Positions 1 through 13,356 are shown, counted from the stretch's first letter. The stretch: DNA of 64,000 bases from Cladobotryum mycophilum (GCA_036429605.1 CM071590.1:6696001-6760000), one strand, 5' to 3'. A program made the numbers and translations. The notes: generated by a model from the letters alone, not told the origin.

Positions 1-3000
1 CTCAAAACTACCACACAAGTGTCAGAGCCAGATTTGTTGCTGAACCAGTGCCGGCACCCACTTCGAGAATCTTCAGCTTTGGATACTGATGGGAAATTTG
101 GCCAATAAGTAGCCCAAGAATCTCATTTGCCTCATGAACACCTCGGCCTTGTTGGTACAAGCGAGACAGCATGTCGTTCTCCATTAAAACCTGCAGCGCG
201 GGGAGTGTACCCCGAAGCACAGATGGAAGTTGTTCACCTAATGCACTTAGAAGCTGGAATTCAACGTAATTCGAATATTTTGCTTCTAAATCAGCGATTG
301 CCTCGGGTGTATCAATAGCCCATTCAGGTCTCACTTGTGGATGAAACCCCTGTTCCACCCGGGGTAGCGCATAATTGAGGCTCCAATCCATGAAGAATTG
401 ATGATGCTGTTCCATCAATGGAATCTCAAGGGGGCTAATGGCTTCACAGGTCTTTCTCAGAAAGAAATATGCAGCCCATTCCAGCGAGTTATACAGCTCA
501 ATGTCCTGATTCGACGGTCTAGGTAGTGCGTCATGTTCGAGGCCAGATGTTATATCTCGCTTCCACACCAGCCGAGAAAACAAGCGTCTGTCGTCATTTT
601 CTGAGGGTACGGTGATGCGCGAACATGAGAGGCCTTGAACCTGGATCTCCGGGTAGTTGCAAGTGTCATTGGCACAAAATATATCCACATCGCCGTATAC
701 CGCAGTTGATGATCCCTCGCGAACATAGCAATCCGCTATTACTCTTGTTTCCGTGTGCTGTTTTTGCAACACAGCAGGGCATGCTGCCTCAGCCATCTCG
801 GAAGTTGCCATATTTACGCGAACCTTATCAATAGCCGATGGAAGGTAAGGAACTTCAATTCGATTGTCGCCTGGAAAGCTGTAAGCTGCAAATAGTCCGT
901 GAAATGCGGCATCTAGTGTGCCAGGATGAACACGAAGCTGGCTATTCTTAGCCCGCTTCACTACAACACTGGAAATATTTTGCCGCCGCTTCATGGAGTC
1001 TACCACGAAATCGCCAGAGTACTAAAGGCCGATTGAAGATGCCCATGAGTAAAATCGACCAATGTCAACAGATGCCATTGGGAGAGTAGGCGGAGTTCTA
1101 GGGGGAAGGTCTTCTTGCATGGGGATGCCTAGCAAAATCGTTGCACACCCGCTGAAATTCGCACAATCCATTTGGTTCGACGTTCCAGCCACGGCGTCGG
1201 CATCACTACTGTAGCATGAGTACTCGGCTGTGACAGAATTGGCATCAAGATGTGTTATTTTTATAAGAAAAGATGTCTCGACACCAGCAGTATCCTCATC
1301 AAGCGTAATGGCCTTGTGAAACTTAAGCTGGGATAGCTCAATTACCTTGATGGGATCACCATGTGTGATTCGGCTCGCCGCCTCGACCGCCATGGAAATA
1401 TATGCCGACGCCGGGAAAAGCACTTGACCCTGAAAACGATGACCACCAAGCCATTCAAGCTCACCGAGTTTTAGTATATTTCTCCAGTGGACCTCCTTTT
1501 TATTACCATCGCCATACACCATCGCTCTTCCGAGAAGCTCATGATTTGGTTGGTCTTGTGAGCGCCAGGCTTTGGACTTTCTAGATTCTTTGAGAAGATG
1601 TTCTTTGTGATCCCACCCATATGACGGGAGGTCTTTCAAAACTCTTGGTTTGGGTGGGGGATGTCCAAGGCAGGCTTCTCTGAAATCATCTAGGCGTAAT
1701 ACAGACGTTGCGTACTGCACATTGCTCCATAAAAACCCAAGTGCATCCACAAAAGCTTTCATGTCATCCTCGCCTCTCTTTAGTACACTTTGATATGGAA
1801 TATGAGCACCGGTCAAATTTTTGAAGGTTTCGATGACGGGACCTCTCAGCGCAGCATGTGGCCCAACCTCAAGTACTATGTCGAAAGGATTTTCCTCTTT
1901 AATAGCTCTCTCAAGGGCTTCGTAAAAAAGGACTGGTTTTATTAAATTATCACCCCAATAGAAGTCTCCGAGATGATCAATGTTGTCCATGCTCTTTCCA
2001 TTCGATCCGTAGACACTTGAATACCACTTGCACTTGGAACTATTCGTCCCACCATTTTGTAGAGGCTGCACCGTACAACGGCGAAGTGACTCCAAATAAT
2101 CGATAAGACACGGTTCCATGTGGTGAGAATGATATGCTTTGTCGACTTTGAGGACTCTTACAAACATCTCTTGATTTTCTAGGGCCAGTTTGGCTTCCAC
2201 AATAGCATCTGCATCTCCAGATAGCGTAACGCTGGTCTGCGAGTTATGGGCGGCCACATTAAGTCTACCAAGGAAGCGCTCACGTTGACAAAACATCAAG
2301 GCTTCTTTCATCCCCATCTGAACGGCCATCATCTTTCCCGGCTGGCTCCTAACTGAGCTTGCATTCTTCACATGCAAGCCACGGTAGTAAGCGATCCGAA
2401 TTGCATCAGATGCGGCGAGATAGCCTGCGGCATACGTGGCGGCAATTTCACCAGAGGAATGGCCGATGGCTGCACTAAAGGTCACACCCGAGACATGTAG
2501 AAGGTCCACTAAAGCAATTTGTATGGCGGTAGTTAAAGGTTGTGAGACTTCTGCTGAGTGAATCCTCGATAACTCGGCTGGAGCTACCAGTTCTTGAATG
2601 AGAGACCAGGAGGGGGCGTCTGGAAGACTCGCCAAGGACTCATCCATTCTTTGCAAAGATGACTTGAAAGAGATAGATTGCTCATACAATCGCATTCCCA
2701 TTAACTGCCATTGAGCACCCTGTCCTGTGAACACACCAAGGATCCGGAGGGGAGAAGCATGAGAAACATTGATTGGCTTGCCCAGGACTAAGTCATGCTG
2801 TGCCTTGGGACTATTTTGAACAAGAAAAGACTCTAGATTTTCAATTAGATCCTGCCTGTTAACTGCTGAAAAGGCGGCCTTGAATGCGAACTCCGTGCGA
2901 CGGGATTGAAGAGTCCATGCCAAATTGGGCAGATCAATGTCTCCTGATAACTTTACAGTCGCTAACAGACCGGCTACTGCCCTCATAAGGGAGGACTCAG

Positions 3001-4595
3001 AGTTTGCGGATAGCGTAAAAGGGCCGCAAGGTGTAGGTGGGTTATGTGATATGTGTTCTGCAATAGAATCGATTGGAACCCAGCTCTCGATAATAATGTG
3101 AGCATTTGTGCCCCCAAAGCCAAAGTTATTGACGCTAACCCGCCGCGGTGTCCCTCTCTGGAGTTCAGGCCATGGCAACAGTTTGACCGGAACACTCAGA
3201 TGAGGATGATAGAATGGCACAACGTTTGGATTAAGGCTGTTAAAATGCAAATTCGGCGGGATCATCGCGTTCTGCACCGCGAGAGAAGCTTTAAGAACTG
3301 CAGCTAGCCCTGCAGCACCCTCAGAGTGTCCAATCACTGTCTTGATCGACCCAACATAGAGCAAATCATCATCTGGATGTGATTGATCTCTAGTTGAAGG
3401 TGACACATCTCGGGATTCTCTCCAATCTGGAAAGAATATTTGTCGAATGGCCTCTGCTTCTTTGGGGTCACCCGTAGGTGTTCCAGTTCCATGTGCTTCA
3501 AAGTACTGACAACGATCCTGTTTGTTAAGAAAATCCAGTCCACATTTAGTATAAACCGATTCGATTAGCGCTGCTTGTGCCGTGGCAGACGGGACAGTGA
3601 GGCCAGACGTACGGCCATCTTGGTTCACACCAGTCTCTCGAATGATGCACTCGATGTGATCGTTGTCGGAAATGGCTTGCTGCAGTGTCTTGAGAACGAG
3701 AACGAATCCTTCCCCCTTGCATAACCATCGGCATCGGCATCCCACATACGACAGCGACCCGAAGGGGAGAGCATATGGAGCTGCCATGTGTGAGTTCACG
3801 AAGGGTGGAAGAGAGGGCAATAACTGACCTTGGACTCGATGATGTAATTTTCTGGGCCAAGTATGAGATTAACTCCAGCGGCCACTGCCAGCTTGGATTC
3901 CCCATTTCTAAGTGACTGTACTGCCTAATGTAGAGCAACGAGGCTAGAAGAGCAAGCAGTGTCGATGTTCATAGATGGACCATGCCAGTCAAAGAAATAC
4001 GATATCCTGTTGGCTAGAATGGCTCGAGAGACGCCAGTTCCAGTATACTGAGGAATATTGTCCAAGTCGTGATGCAAAATGTTGTGATAGTCATCTGTCA
4101 TTTGGCCCACAAGGACGCCTGTTTGAGATTTTCTAAGTTGATGCATGGAGTATCCAGCAGAGTCGATACCTTCGTACACGACTTCCAAAAGGATTCTTTG
4201 CTGTGGGTCCATCGCCTCGGCCTCTCTGCGATGAATGCCAAAAAATTTATAATCGAACTGACCAAAATCCTCATCGCATAGATATGAATGCACAGCATTT
4301 GTAGTCTATACAATTTCGTGTTAGCTCATAATATCGTCACGCTTCGTCATTCTAAGCAGGGTAAATTATGATTAAAGACAAAACAGAAGAAAGCTGGCTA
4401 CACTTACACCGTGATAGTCGGCATCGGCATGATAGAACCCGCCATCGTGAAATCGACTGGGGGAATCTCAAGGGCAATGTCATGAGGATTTTCCAAGAGA
4501 TTCCATAGCTTCGATGGTGAGCTTGCACCACCAGGGAGTCGGCAGCTGCTACCGACTATAGCAATAGGCTCCGATTTCCACGTTGATGATCCCAT
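1..4595 (-). CDS. Highly reducing polyketide synthase, N-terminal part (KS-AT-DH-MT start), interrupted
   Basis: Iterative type I PKS, cut by the left edge. Exon 1 is 4595-4408, intron 4306-4407, exon 2 4305-3829, intron 3781-3828, then one long exon. The KS shows DTACSSS with the active Cys near 3960, EAHGTGT and the GHSEGAAG histidine. The AT shows GHSSGEIAA (about residue 665). The DH shows HRFQGQVLFP (about residue 1000) and the second catalytic motif HPGTLDAAFH. The methyltransferase glycine motif LEVGAGTG lies at the left edge. The frame is broken four times: a one-base-short G5 run (4459-4463), TAG at 3925-3927 where CAG (Gln) is expected after SSLVALH, a one-base-short C5 run (3712-3716) inside the GYARGEGF motif, and TAG at 1022-1024 inside DH. 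A further TAG at 8-10 may be a stop or lie in an intron. The catalytic residues themselves are conserved. Either recently inactivated or partly mis-sequenced; the PKS identity is secure. Confidence 0.9.
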
Positions 4596-7500
4596 GCTCC
4601 TATAGCGTTTGTTATTGGAAGCTCATAAAGTGACAATAACTCTGGGCTTGACTGACGAATCTAGGTCGACGCAGCAGTGTTTGAGACGTAGTGTTGCAAA
4701 GCTTAAGACGAGTAAAGAAGAAGGGTAGATATCACACTATACTCAAATCGAATATGAAGCCATCAAGTGTTAGGTCTTAGGTTTCTGTAAATCCGGAATT
4801 CATGCATATACATATAAGAGACTTTGTATAGAAAAACAGGGGCGTACTGATATGCGAATGACAATAGTGCGTGATTTTTTGTCATACATTTTTACCTTAC
4901 TTTGCGTACACGATATTCAAGTCACCGTCGGCCGCCAGGAGCGGGGCCATGTCTCAGTTTGTTCCACAGCATATTACTAAAGGGAGTTATTCTGGCTCAT
5001 ATTGCTAAAAGGAGTTATCATTGCTGCCGGTCTCCAACCCCCTCCACCAAGGATCTGCTTCCTGCGGCGTTTTCCGAACCGGGATGAATCTCCCGATCTT
5101 CAGATCCAAACTACGCATTCCAAGTAATACTTGCATCAATGGGAACCTCCATCCATTATTTATGTAATCTTGTGGTTTAACCGATGTATATAGTATTGAT
5201 GATCATTCTCAGTATAGTCAAGCAAGACCCGTGACGAGAATTTGGTGGCTGTCATTCGCATTATGCCGCCCCTTTACCCATTTGATGCAAACTTTCATAC
5301 TATTTGATCCAAAGGCATGGTCACGCGGAGGGCCTTGGTTAGCATCTCAGAAGGGAATTTCGAAGTGGTCCGGAAAATAGACATTTTGTCTCTCAAACCT
5401 GACATGATAGTGGCTACGGTTGCATCAAACCCATCTAGTGTGCCAAGTTAAAGGCGATATGCAAGGTGAACTACGCTAATAATGCAAACATTGGTAATAA
5501 ACTGCAAAATTAGACGGTTCAGAATGGACAAGAAAAGATACGATCAACTTTCCTTTTACCTAGATAGTGCAGCAGGCCAAGTGATGATAGAAAATCCGCA
5601 GGGAAACAAAGAGAGTAGATAAAATGCCAATAATAATATAGCAAGCGATGATAGTAGAGACCAAACTGTCATTAGCATGCCTGAGCATACGTCGGTATTC
5701 CTCAGCTGCAAGCTTCGCTGCCTAATTCGTTGGCATAATGTAAATGTCGACATAGATAAAGCAGATGGGTGGTAATAGCAGCAAGGTCTTGACTAGCTGA
5801 GTCAAAAAGGTTAGAATAGGTTTTTAGGGCGGAAGGAGGCAGATGTAAAAAAAAAAAAAAAAAAAAGTCCTACGCAAGGTTACCTAAGTCTCCTTTTCCT
5901 TGAAATGGTCGTCCATAGAATGAATGCATAATGCGTGGCCGCTCGCCATTTCGGGGAGCATGATCGGGTGAGTTTGAGTGAAGGATTGGGGGATTTGTGT
6001 TGCGTTGCGTTGCATGAAGCCACACCAAGCGCTTGATCCTTCCGAATCAAGCATCAGTCAACGATCTGCAAGCTCCAGTCCCTATCCGACAACTTTCCGG
6101 CCAATAGTTGAACCGGTTATCCATATAGCAGTTGGGGCAACTTCATGTTACGGAAAACTGGATCAATCAGGCTTTCCAATGGGGGTTTCTTGACCCCCAA
6201 TGCATTACGTACCAGCAGGACTCCGCCGCACGTCACATTCTGCCTCTTCCGAATATGGAACCATTCGAATTCTTGGGCGTTACAGAACCACGCGCAGGGG
6301 GTAGGAACGGTGTTGCAGCGATATTAATGTCTCAGAGATGGCTACTTTTGTCCCTCTTTGCTCCCTGCTTTACCGGTGTAAACTCATCTCACACACCCGT
6401 GCAACAGGGAGGGATATATCACCATCCCATCCATCGAATACCCCGCAGGGCACCCTGTAACCACCATATTCCTTCCGTCTTGGCACGGCTCGTGGACACC
6501 CGTGGGCAAATGGGAGCAATATGTTCAGTCCTCGGTCCTTTTTAGACAGGAGAAAAAAGCCCACTGCGATTACATAGGTATACTAACTCATAGGCCTCCC
6601 TCTTTCCCTATTGCTCAGACCCAGCTCTGCTACATAAGCAAATGGCAGACTTAATCACAGAGTCTAAAGGCCCCGTGTTTAGTTCATTTAGAATACAACA
6701 TTGTCAAAAATCTTGTCTCCAAATGCTGACCTAGCTTTAACAATCTACCTGCTCCTGTTTCAGCGTGTGGCTATCCACTATCATCCCAATGTTGACTTCA
6801 CGTTGCTGTGATCGACTTTGCTAAGACTACACCGCAGCGAGAAATTGCGAGCAATGTAACTTTGTAAAGATTTGCATACCTATCGCAGCGGTTTGGAGCT
6901 TAGAGCTCATGCCGATCTACCAACAAATTACACCTATGCCCGACATGTCCATGCACACAGACATGACAAGTATTTGTAAGAGCAACAATCAGGCAGCCAA
7001 TCGGTTTGCTTCACTATAAAGCCCACATCCCTTATTAAAAGAGCCATACAGTGTAACTTTGGGAGACAACCGCAGGGCTCTTATCAAATCAGCATCACTT
7101 GCGATGGCGAATGGCGAATAGAACCAAAAAATCAGGAGGTTGGATTATCTACTAAAGTGTATTTTCCTTCCGTGCATTCATAGATTCATACTGTATGGAG
7201 CAAAATCACTGTGACCCAGCCAAAAGTAGCCAACAAAACTTGGCTGATCGTACCCGAGAACGACAGTCCTACGGTGGAGCATCAGGGCTTTCCCCCAACC
7301 AACCAACTGGGTGTGAGGACAAACATAATCCCACAGCACCATACTTGTCGTATTAGCCGCTAGATTAAGCGTAAGATGCTCCGTACAGAGGGGTGAATAA
7401 GTCTAAATATGGTGGATTTATGCCAAGGGAGACCGTGAACGCGTTGATCCGTTGAGTTAGCCCCGTCAACGAGGACGGCCTTGACAGTTTGTCGAGTTGC

Positions 7501-8375
7501 TACACTTGCAGTACGATGGATCTGTGTACGGAGTACTCCACACAGTGCTGCGGACAACAATGCAAGATATGCCTTGGGGCGAGAACACTGTGATGAGAAG
7601 ACTTTCGGTTAAACATGCGGCCGACAACCGCATCACTGCGGCGATCATTTCATCCTTGCGTCGACTGAGAAAGCTAATGGTCTTCTTGCATTCCGTCAAA
7701 CATCAAATGCAATCAATTATCATGAGTTAAAGATACATTTCAGAGTGAAGATAATAAACTTTGAAAGTATACATTGCTCTTATATACCTAGTATTATATG
7801 TACGAGCCAGCAGGATTTTTTCAGGTGGTGCCGCATTTTCATCTGAGGGTATTATTTCCGGGGGTTCTACCTTCACGACACGCGACAACCGGCTCTGCAG
7901 CGGCGGGATCCGTGCTGACAGATCTTCAAAGGAATCTTCTCCATCAATCAGATCAAACTGAAAAGACATCGCCGATCTATATAGGCTTAGCTCACGCATC
8001 AATACCTATGTAAGATGCCAACTACAACGGCCATACCCGTCCCATGCAACGACTTGATAAATATAATGCGCTCTTTGCTACGAAACTTGCAGAGGTTTGT
8101 TCGTTTGCTGAACAGCGACGCTATCGGGGCCACGCGCACTAGGACCCTTGCATCCTAGAGATTGCGGTGTGAATCGCATCGCTGGAACAGTGCCAGGTTG
8201 CAAGCCGAAGCGCTGTAACTTTGGGCATCACTCAGCTACGGATACAATGCTCCAGCCTCCTACAGGCAGGTGAAAATGACCCAAGGCGGGGATACTTGCA
8301 GAAACATCTTGGCTGGCTAACTAAATGTAAGACATGCGCCATATCTCTAAGCGCTGATATGGCGGAGAAGAACTA
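4596..8375. other. Intergenic, no convincing gene
   Basis: About 3.8 kb upstream of the first PKS. It holds a run of 20 A at 5847-5866 and several open frames of 60-137 codons on both strands with no recognisable domain. A minus-strand frame at 7727-8002 encodes an acidic, protein-like stretch (starting at its internal Met, MSFQFDLIDGEDSFEDL) that could be a small gene or remnant, but nothing else supports it. The PKS promoter should lie just after 4595. Confidence 0.5.
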
Positions 8376-8383
8376 CATAAAGG
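8376..8383 (+). promoter_or_regulatory. TATA-like box
   Basis: CATAAAGG lies about 65 bp before the ATG at 8446, a usual distance for a core promoter in a filamentous fungus. This is a motif match only. Confidence 0.35.
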
Positions 8384-8445
8384 CCCAGGGAAGAATGGAA
8401 ATCATGATTCCATTGTAGAATCAATATATTCCAAACCTCTTCATC

Positions 8446-9495
8446 ATGTTGTGCGGCAAGATATATGGGCTCTTCGCCCTCTGGTGCTCAACGGCTGTCG
8501 CCTCTCCAACCATCAATGTGCCTCTCGCGGCCACAACAATCCCACTACCCCACCGTGTCATCACGCAGTTCGAGGCTGCGGACATCTGGATCGAAAACCT
8601 TGCCGTTCGGCCTAATGGCAACCTCTTGCTCACAAGCTTTTTACCAAATGCTTCGCTCTATGAGGTCTTGAGGCCAGATAGTTCCTCGCCTACTCGCCTC
8701 CGCCACTTTACGATCAAGAGCATTACTAGTCTACTCGGCATAGCAGAAGTCTCGCCAGACAATTATGTCTTCGTTGGCGGCAATGTCAGTCTTGCGACGG
8801 GCGGAGTCGAGGGGACCTGGGGGCTTTGGAGCGTTGACTTCAACGCGCAGTCGCCTTCTCCCAAGCTTGTCACCCAACTTCCTCATGCCTTTTTGCTTAA
8901 TGGGGTGATCATCGCGCCACAAAAGAACAACCTGGTTCTGATCTCAGATTCCTCACTCAACCTGGTCTGGCGCGTTGACCTTGCAACCCGAAAGGTGGAC
9001 ATAGCGGCACAATTCCAAGACAACACCATCCCACCAGTGGGGCTGGTCGTGGGGATCAATGGCATTAAAATCCGCGATGGATTTCTCTGGTGGACGAACC
9101 GTACTGAGATAACAAATCCGTCGACGGGCAAACCTGAGACAGACATGTATCGGATCCAAGTGGACCAAAATGGAAGTCCGGTTCACAATGCCAAGGCGGA
9201 AAAAGTTGTCGAGTTTGCATCGCCAGCTCTTGACGATTTTGTCTACGGACCGGGGAACAGGGACCTGAAATGGGTGACAACAAATGTCGGCAACGTGGTC
9301 TACGCCGTGGGCGCGACTGGACAGAAAGTCATTGTAGGTGGATCAGCAAACTCTACCGATTTTGCAACTGCCACTGCTTGTCAATTCGGGAGGACAAGAC
9401 GTGATTCAAACATACTGTATGTCACAACAGGGGGTGTGTCTGGGGTAGAAGGGGGAAAAGTTCAGGCCATTGATACCACCGGATTCTCTCTTTGA
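8446..9495 (+). CDS. Secreted SMP-30/gluconolactonase-like beta-propeller protein
   Basis: Intronless, 349 residues. The N-terminus (MLCGKIYGLFALWCSTAVAS) is a good signal peptide with a cleavage site near Ala19. The rest has the spacing of a six-bladed propeller of the SMP-30/gluconolactonase/LRE type: ENLAVRPNGNLLLTS near residue 50, an ISDSSLNLVWRVDL blade around 160-180 and a GINGIKIRDGFLWWTN blade around 205-220. Members of this superfamily are lactonases or of unknown function, and proteins like this are often found in or near fungal secondary-metabolite clusters. The catalytic metal ligands cannot be assigned by eye. The frame is intact, unlike many genes in this window. It lies 3.9 kb upstream of the first PKS start, pointing away from it, so cluster membership is only suggested. 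Confidence 0.75.
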   Translation: MLCGKIYGLFALWCSTAVASPTINVPLAATTIPLPHRVITQFEAADIWIENLAVRPNGNLLLTSFLPNASLYEVLRPDSSSPTRLRHFTIKSITSLLGIAEVSPDNYVFVGGNVSLATGGVEGTWGLWSVDFNAQSPSPKLVTQLPHAFLLNGVIIAPQKNNLVLISDSSLNLVWRVDLATRKVDIAAQFQDNTIPPVGLVVGINGIKIRDGFLWWTNRTEITNPSTGKPETDMYRIQVDQNGSPVHNAKAEKVVEFASPALDDFVYGPGNRDLKWVTTNVGNVVYAVGATGQKVIVGGSANSTDFATATACQFGRTRRDSNILYVTTGGVSGVEGGKVQAIDTTGFSL

Positions 9496-10728
9496 GAGAC
9501 ACTGTTTGAACTTTCAAAATGATGGATCCCTCTAGACAAATAAACAGATATGTAAATAACTATACAAAAATATCCATTCCGAAATGTCTTTATTTGCTCG
9601 TGGGCATAATTTCGACACATGGGCGCGACATGGCGAAGTGGTGTGCTACCCTGTAAGCTTTACCTGAGCACGGCTGAAGCCAACCACATGATGGACGGTA
9701 TGGATTTCGAGAGAAATCTCTCTGCCACTAGAATCAATTCGGGTCAGGAATATGTTAGGTAATGTCATCTCAGTCCAAATCGGTTCACAATACATATCCT
9801 TTGAGTTCTCCTCTCACAAGTTTGTGCTGCGAATCTACTAGCAGCACCCATAATTGAAGTAAATGCTGATGATAAATATTTTACACTTGAACGCAAACTT
9901 ATTTTGTTTAGCGTTCTCTTTGGGCGGCTACCGAAATCTGTGGGAAAAGGATTGGTTGCTAAAGTGCTGGGATCCCTCATAAACTCATACAAGTAACACT
10001 TCTGTACAGCCATTGTAGGAAAACAATTCTAAAATATTGAGCTAGACAATCCCACCTGACGCTGCGATGGACAAGCATTTATGTAAAAACAGACCCTTAA
10101 TCAACGAAATGACTTTACTTCTGCAAATGCGATGACTTCCGAAATAAAGGGTTGGTGCGTGGCGTGCAACAGGTCCGTTAGTAGCCCTGCCAATGTTGAC
10201 AGCGGCAATCAAGTCCGGCTTGGCGATGCACGTTGTCTTTCTGCGAGGTAGGGTGTAGATACTTTATGTACTTGCTAGATGCATTAGCCATCCCAATATG
10301 TTCTTGGACGCTCTGAATGCTGTAAAAGATCAAGCGTTGCAACTCCGGATGCTCGGCAATTGATGCTTTGCGTGGGACTTCGTCTGTGTTGGCGGTGCGT
10401 TGCCTAGCTGCCTCTTTAGCTCCCGCGGAACGGATGGATCCATTTCATTGCTGAAGTGTCAACGCCTCCAGAGATTGGGCATGGTGGCGTGGTCCAGATA
10501 AAGTTCTGGTACGCCGCATATGGTTTGGACTTTTGCTTAAATTGGCAGATGGCACTCCAAGACCTAATAGTGTCGGAGCCATGCGTTAGCACCCTGTCTA
10601 TTGATAAAGACTTAGTTGACCACTCATCGCCAAATGCACAAGCTGAGAAGACAAGGTCTCAAAGAATGAACCAGCCAGCTAGTTTAGTATCTACCTCGTT
10701 AATTTTAATTTATCATGAACGAACTACC
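9496..10728. other. Intergenic, nothing recognised
   Basis: Between the propeller gene and the Thr-rich secreted protein. Open frames on either strand are short (111 codons or fewer) and match no family I recognise. A 3' untranslated region for the upstream gene probably occupies the first 100-200 bases. Confidence 0.4.
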
Positions 10729-10736
10729 TATATAAG
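10729..10736 (+). promoter_or_regulatory. TATA box
   Basis: TATATAAG lies 75 bp before the ATG at 10811. Position and sequence fit a core promoter. Confidence 0.45.
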
Positions 10737-10810
10737 ACGTAGGCCTTTGGACACTGGCCCGGCGATTTATTATCGTCATATTTGGCCATAACGAAATACA
10801 ATCATCCAAC

Positions 10811-12072
10811 ATGGTCAACACAAACAGCTTACTTGCCCTGCTGGCACTTGGAAATGGTGCGCTTGCTCTTGGCCCGCCACCTCCTGATGCACAAGTCACC
10901 TGCTCCACGAGGCTTGGGTCAAAGTCTACCAGAAATGTCCCGACCTACACCTCCACCACAACGAACACTGTCACTCTGATCATAAAGGTCACCACAACCC
11001 CCATCGTGACTGTGACACCCCCTGCTCGCACAAAGACCGTGAAGAAGTGGTCGTCTACAACAGTCACCGTCACAGGTCCGACTACTACTGACGTTGCCAC
11101 CATCACATTAACCAGTAAGAAATTCTCTGTTCTGACAGTCAGCTTGGTCGTTAACAATAGGTAGGTACTAGTTATGTGACAACGACCAATGTCATTACAG
11201 AAACACAAACTGAAACCAAGGACATCACGTCTACAACCACACCAACCAGCACTCTACCCGCTCCCGCGGGTTTTACCCCAGTCTCCCAAGAACCTGGCTA
11301 CGTGCCCAAGGTCAAGGCCCGTGATGAGACTCTTGATGCGAGAGCCGGTGGCTCTATTCGATGCAAGAGTAGACCCAGAGGAGGCCCCCCATCATTCTAC
11401 CCTCCTCTATACCCTCAATGTGTTGATTGCCTCAAGGTTGTCAAGCCATCAGTCATCAAGACTGTTACTTATACTGCGAAGCCATGCACAGTTACACTGA
11501 GACTCAAGACGCAGACCATCACTAGCACCATCGTCCAGACATGCACCTCGACTCTCTTCCCTCCAGAAATCACAAGCGCTGTGACGATCCCGGCATCGAC
11601 CGTCATCACGACATCAACTGACTTGACTTATGTTACTACCTCAACCGTCACTAGTAAGCTGATTCACCATCTTTCTTTATCATGTGAATCTAGACTAACC
11701 TACTTTCTAGACACAATCTCAATAGTCGCTCCAACCGCAACCTTCTACGCCGCCTGCGGTCCCGAAAACCTGGTCTCCACTGCTAACGATGGCGTTAATA
11801 TCGGGCAGATCACAACTAACACAGCATACATTAATACTGTCAACAGCATCCACGATGCTTATAGCTGCTGCGTCGACTGTTTCAACACTCCAAACTGTAG
11901 AAGCGCCTTCAATATAGGCTCAATTTGCTACCACACGACTCCAGTGAACAATGTTTGCACTCCTGGCCAATCCAACGGCAATATTTTCCGAACTAATACC
12001 AACAACAATACCCCCGTCATTGTCAGCAATGGACCATGCGGTTTGCTGGGCAATGGAGGAATGTCCCTTTAA
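10811..12072 (+). CDS. Secreted Thr/Ser-rich protein with C-terminal Cys-rich apple-like region
   Basis: Three exons (10811-11114, 11165-11653, 11711-12072) give 384 residues. Intron 1 is 50 nt with acceptor TAG at 11162-11164, which restores the frame as LTSTSYVTTTN. Intron 2 is 57 nt and happens to be in frame. The protein starts with a signal peptide (MVNTNSLLALLALGNGALA), followed by long Thr/Val repeats of the type TTTVTxT, likely O-glycosylated. The last 120 residues carry six or more cysteines in the pattern YAACGPENL ... CCVDCFNTPNC ... CYHT ... VCTPG, which resembles the PAN/apple-like modules at the end of many fungal wall proteins. No GPI signal is visible. Likely role: cell-surface or extracellular matrix protein; the ligand is unknown. 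Confidence 0.75.
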
Positions 12073-13356
12073 AGCATGTTTTATAGCGATTACTTTTTCA
12101 GGATACTATCCCAATACATTAGGGGGACCAGTTTCGACATAAATTAATGCTTAATGAGTAGATAATGGAAAAGATGTAGCCATGATTGACTTCGATTATA
12201 GCAAAACGGCTTTTCTGTAGACGCTTGTGCTTAGACAAGTCAGTTTTTAATGCACGCCAAAGCTGATTTGGCAATGTGTCAAATAATGGAGGCGATTGGT
12301 TTGGAAAAACCTACGACCAAGATGCCATCCTTTCCACTGGCGAATCCCTGCAAAACGGGAAGCCTGAAATAACCCCAAACCTCATGAGTAATGAGGAACT
12401 CCATTTATTCAGCAACGCGGTGAACAGCAATATTGAAAAGGTGATATATAAAATGAAGTCCTCGCCTGCTAATATTCTAGTCGTTGTTGTCCATGGAGGA
12501 GCACCGCTTGTACCCAGTCAACTTAATGGCACTTTGATGATAGATTATACGATGTATGCTCAACTTAAATGCCCGTCGGGGAAGAGAGAGTTTCGCGCTT
12601 GTAAGGACTCTGGCTGGCTTGGTCTGAAACGCTTTGGCTATGGTGCGTCGAATTGCTCTGTAAGATGGGGTCTTTTTCCCAGACAGGCAGGGGAGCTTTC
12701 TTCTTCGTTGGATTAGGGACTGGGGCTCTCCTTTCGGCAGCCTTGGCGCGGCGCCGCTCGTCACTAGGCGGGTGGGCGTAATGGGGGATATCAGTGTGTC
12801 TGATTGGTTGTAGTAGCGGTCCGTTCGGGCGGCCTGGTATACCGTCAAAACCCAATATATCAAACTATGGGTATGGCGGGCGCGCGGGAGGGAGGTTCGT
12901 AGTTATGGTCGTCTTCGGTGGCCTCAGGGGAAGCTTGTGGTGTTGGTAGTAGATCTCATTGGGGAGCTTGAGAAGCTGAAGGTCTATGTGTGGGAGAAGG
13001 AGTCTGCGGTGCCTATTAATGATTTAACTGTAAATTCCCCAGAATCCCCTAACATCAGATGTATCAGCTGTTGTACAAATATGGTGATGTTATTGTTGCT
13101 TATGCGACGTGCAATAAGCAAAACTGTTTTCACTTGGCCCGTCGGTACGGTGACCACACTGACCACTGATGCCAAGTATAAGTAAATTAAAGTCTCATGA
13201 CATTTTCTTTTCTCGCCCGCCTTCGGAGTGAGAGAGGCATTTAAACACGGAAAGTGTTTGAGACGGGAAAGCCTTGGCCAGTGCGGTAAGTCCGGAAGAT
13301 GGCTGTCTTGAATTCAGAGTCTCCTATAACCTATCAAAAGAAAGCATTGAAATATT
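12073..13356. other. Intergenic with one unassigned 146-codon frame
   Basis: A plus-strand frame at 12276-12716 starts MSNNGGDWFGKTY and contains a hydrophobic ILVVVVHGGAPLVP stretch. It reads like protein for its first 90 codons but has no family match I can name, no clear promoter and no splice partners. The remainder (12720-13350) is GC-richer and then AT-rich, with no gene seen. Confidence 0.35.

Noticed and set aside
3781..3828. Stop and shift after the KS EYII-like region taken as a lesion
   Set aside because: A 48-nt intron with GTCAGT donor and CAG acceptor removes it and restores KMLSPSG-type sequence.
5847..5866. A20 tract as a retrotransposon tail
   Set aside because: No coding remnant or target duplication beside it; simple repeat is enough.
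6180..6200. Short GGGGG...CCCCC palindrome
   Set aside because: Arms of only about six bases with imperfect extension.
6132..6545. 137-codon plus-strand frame
   Set aside because: Pro/His/Arg-rich without any motif; looks like chance.
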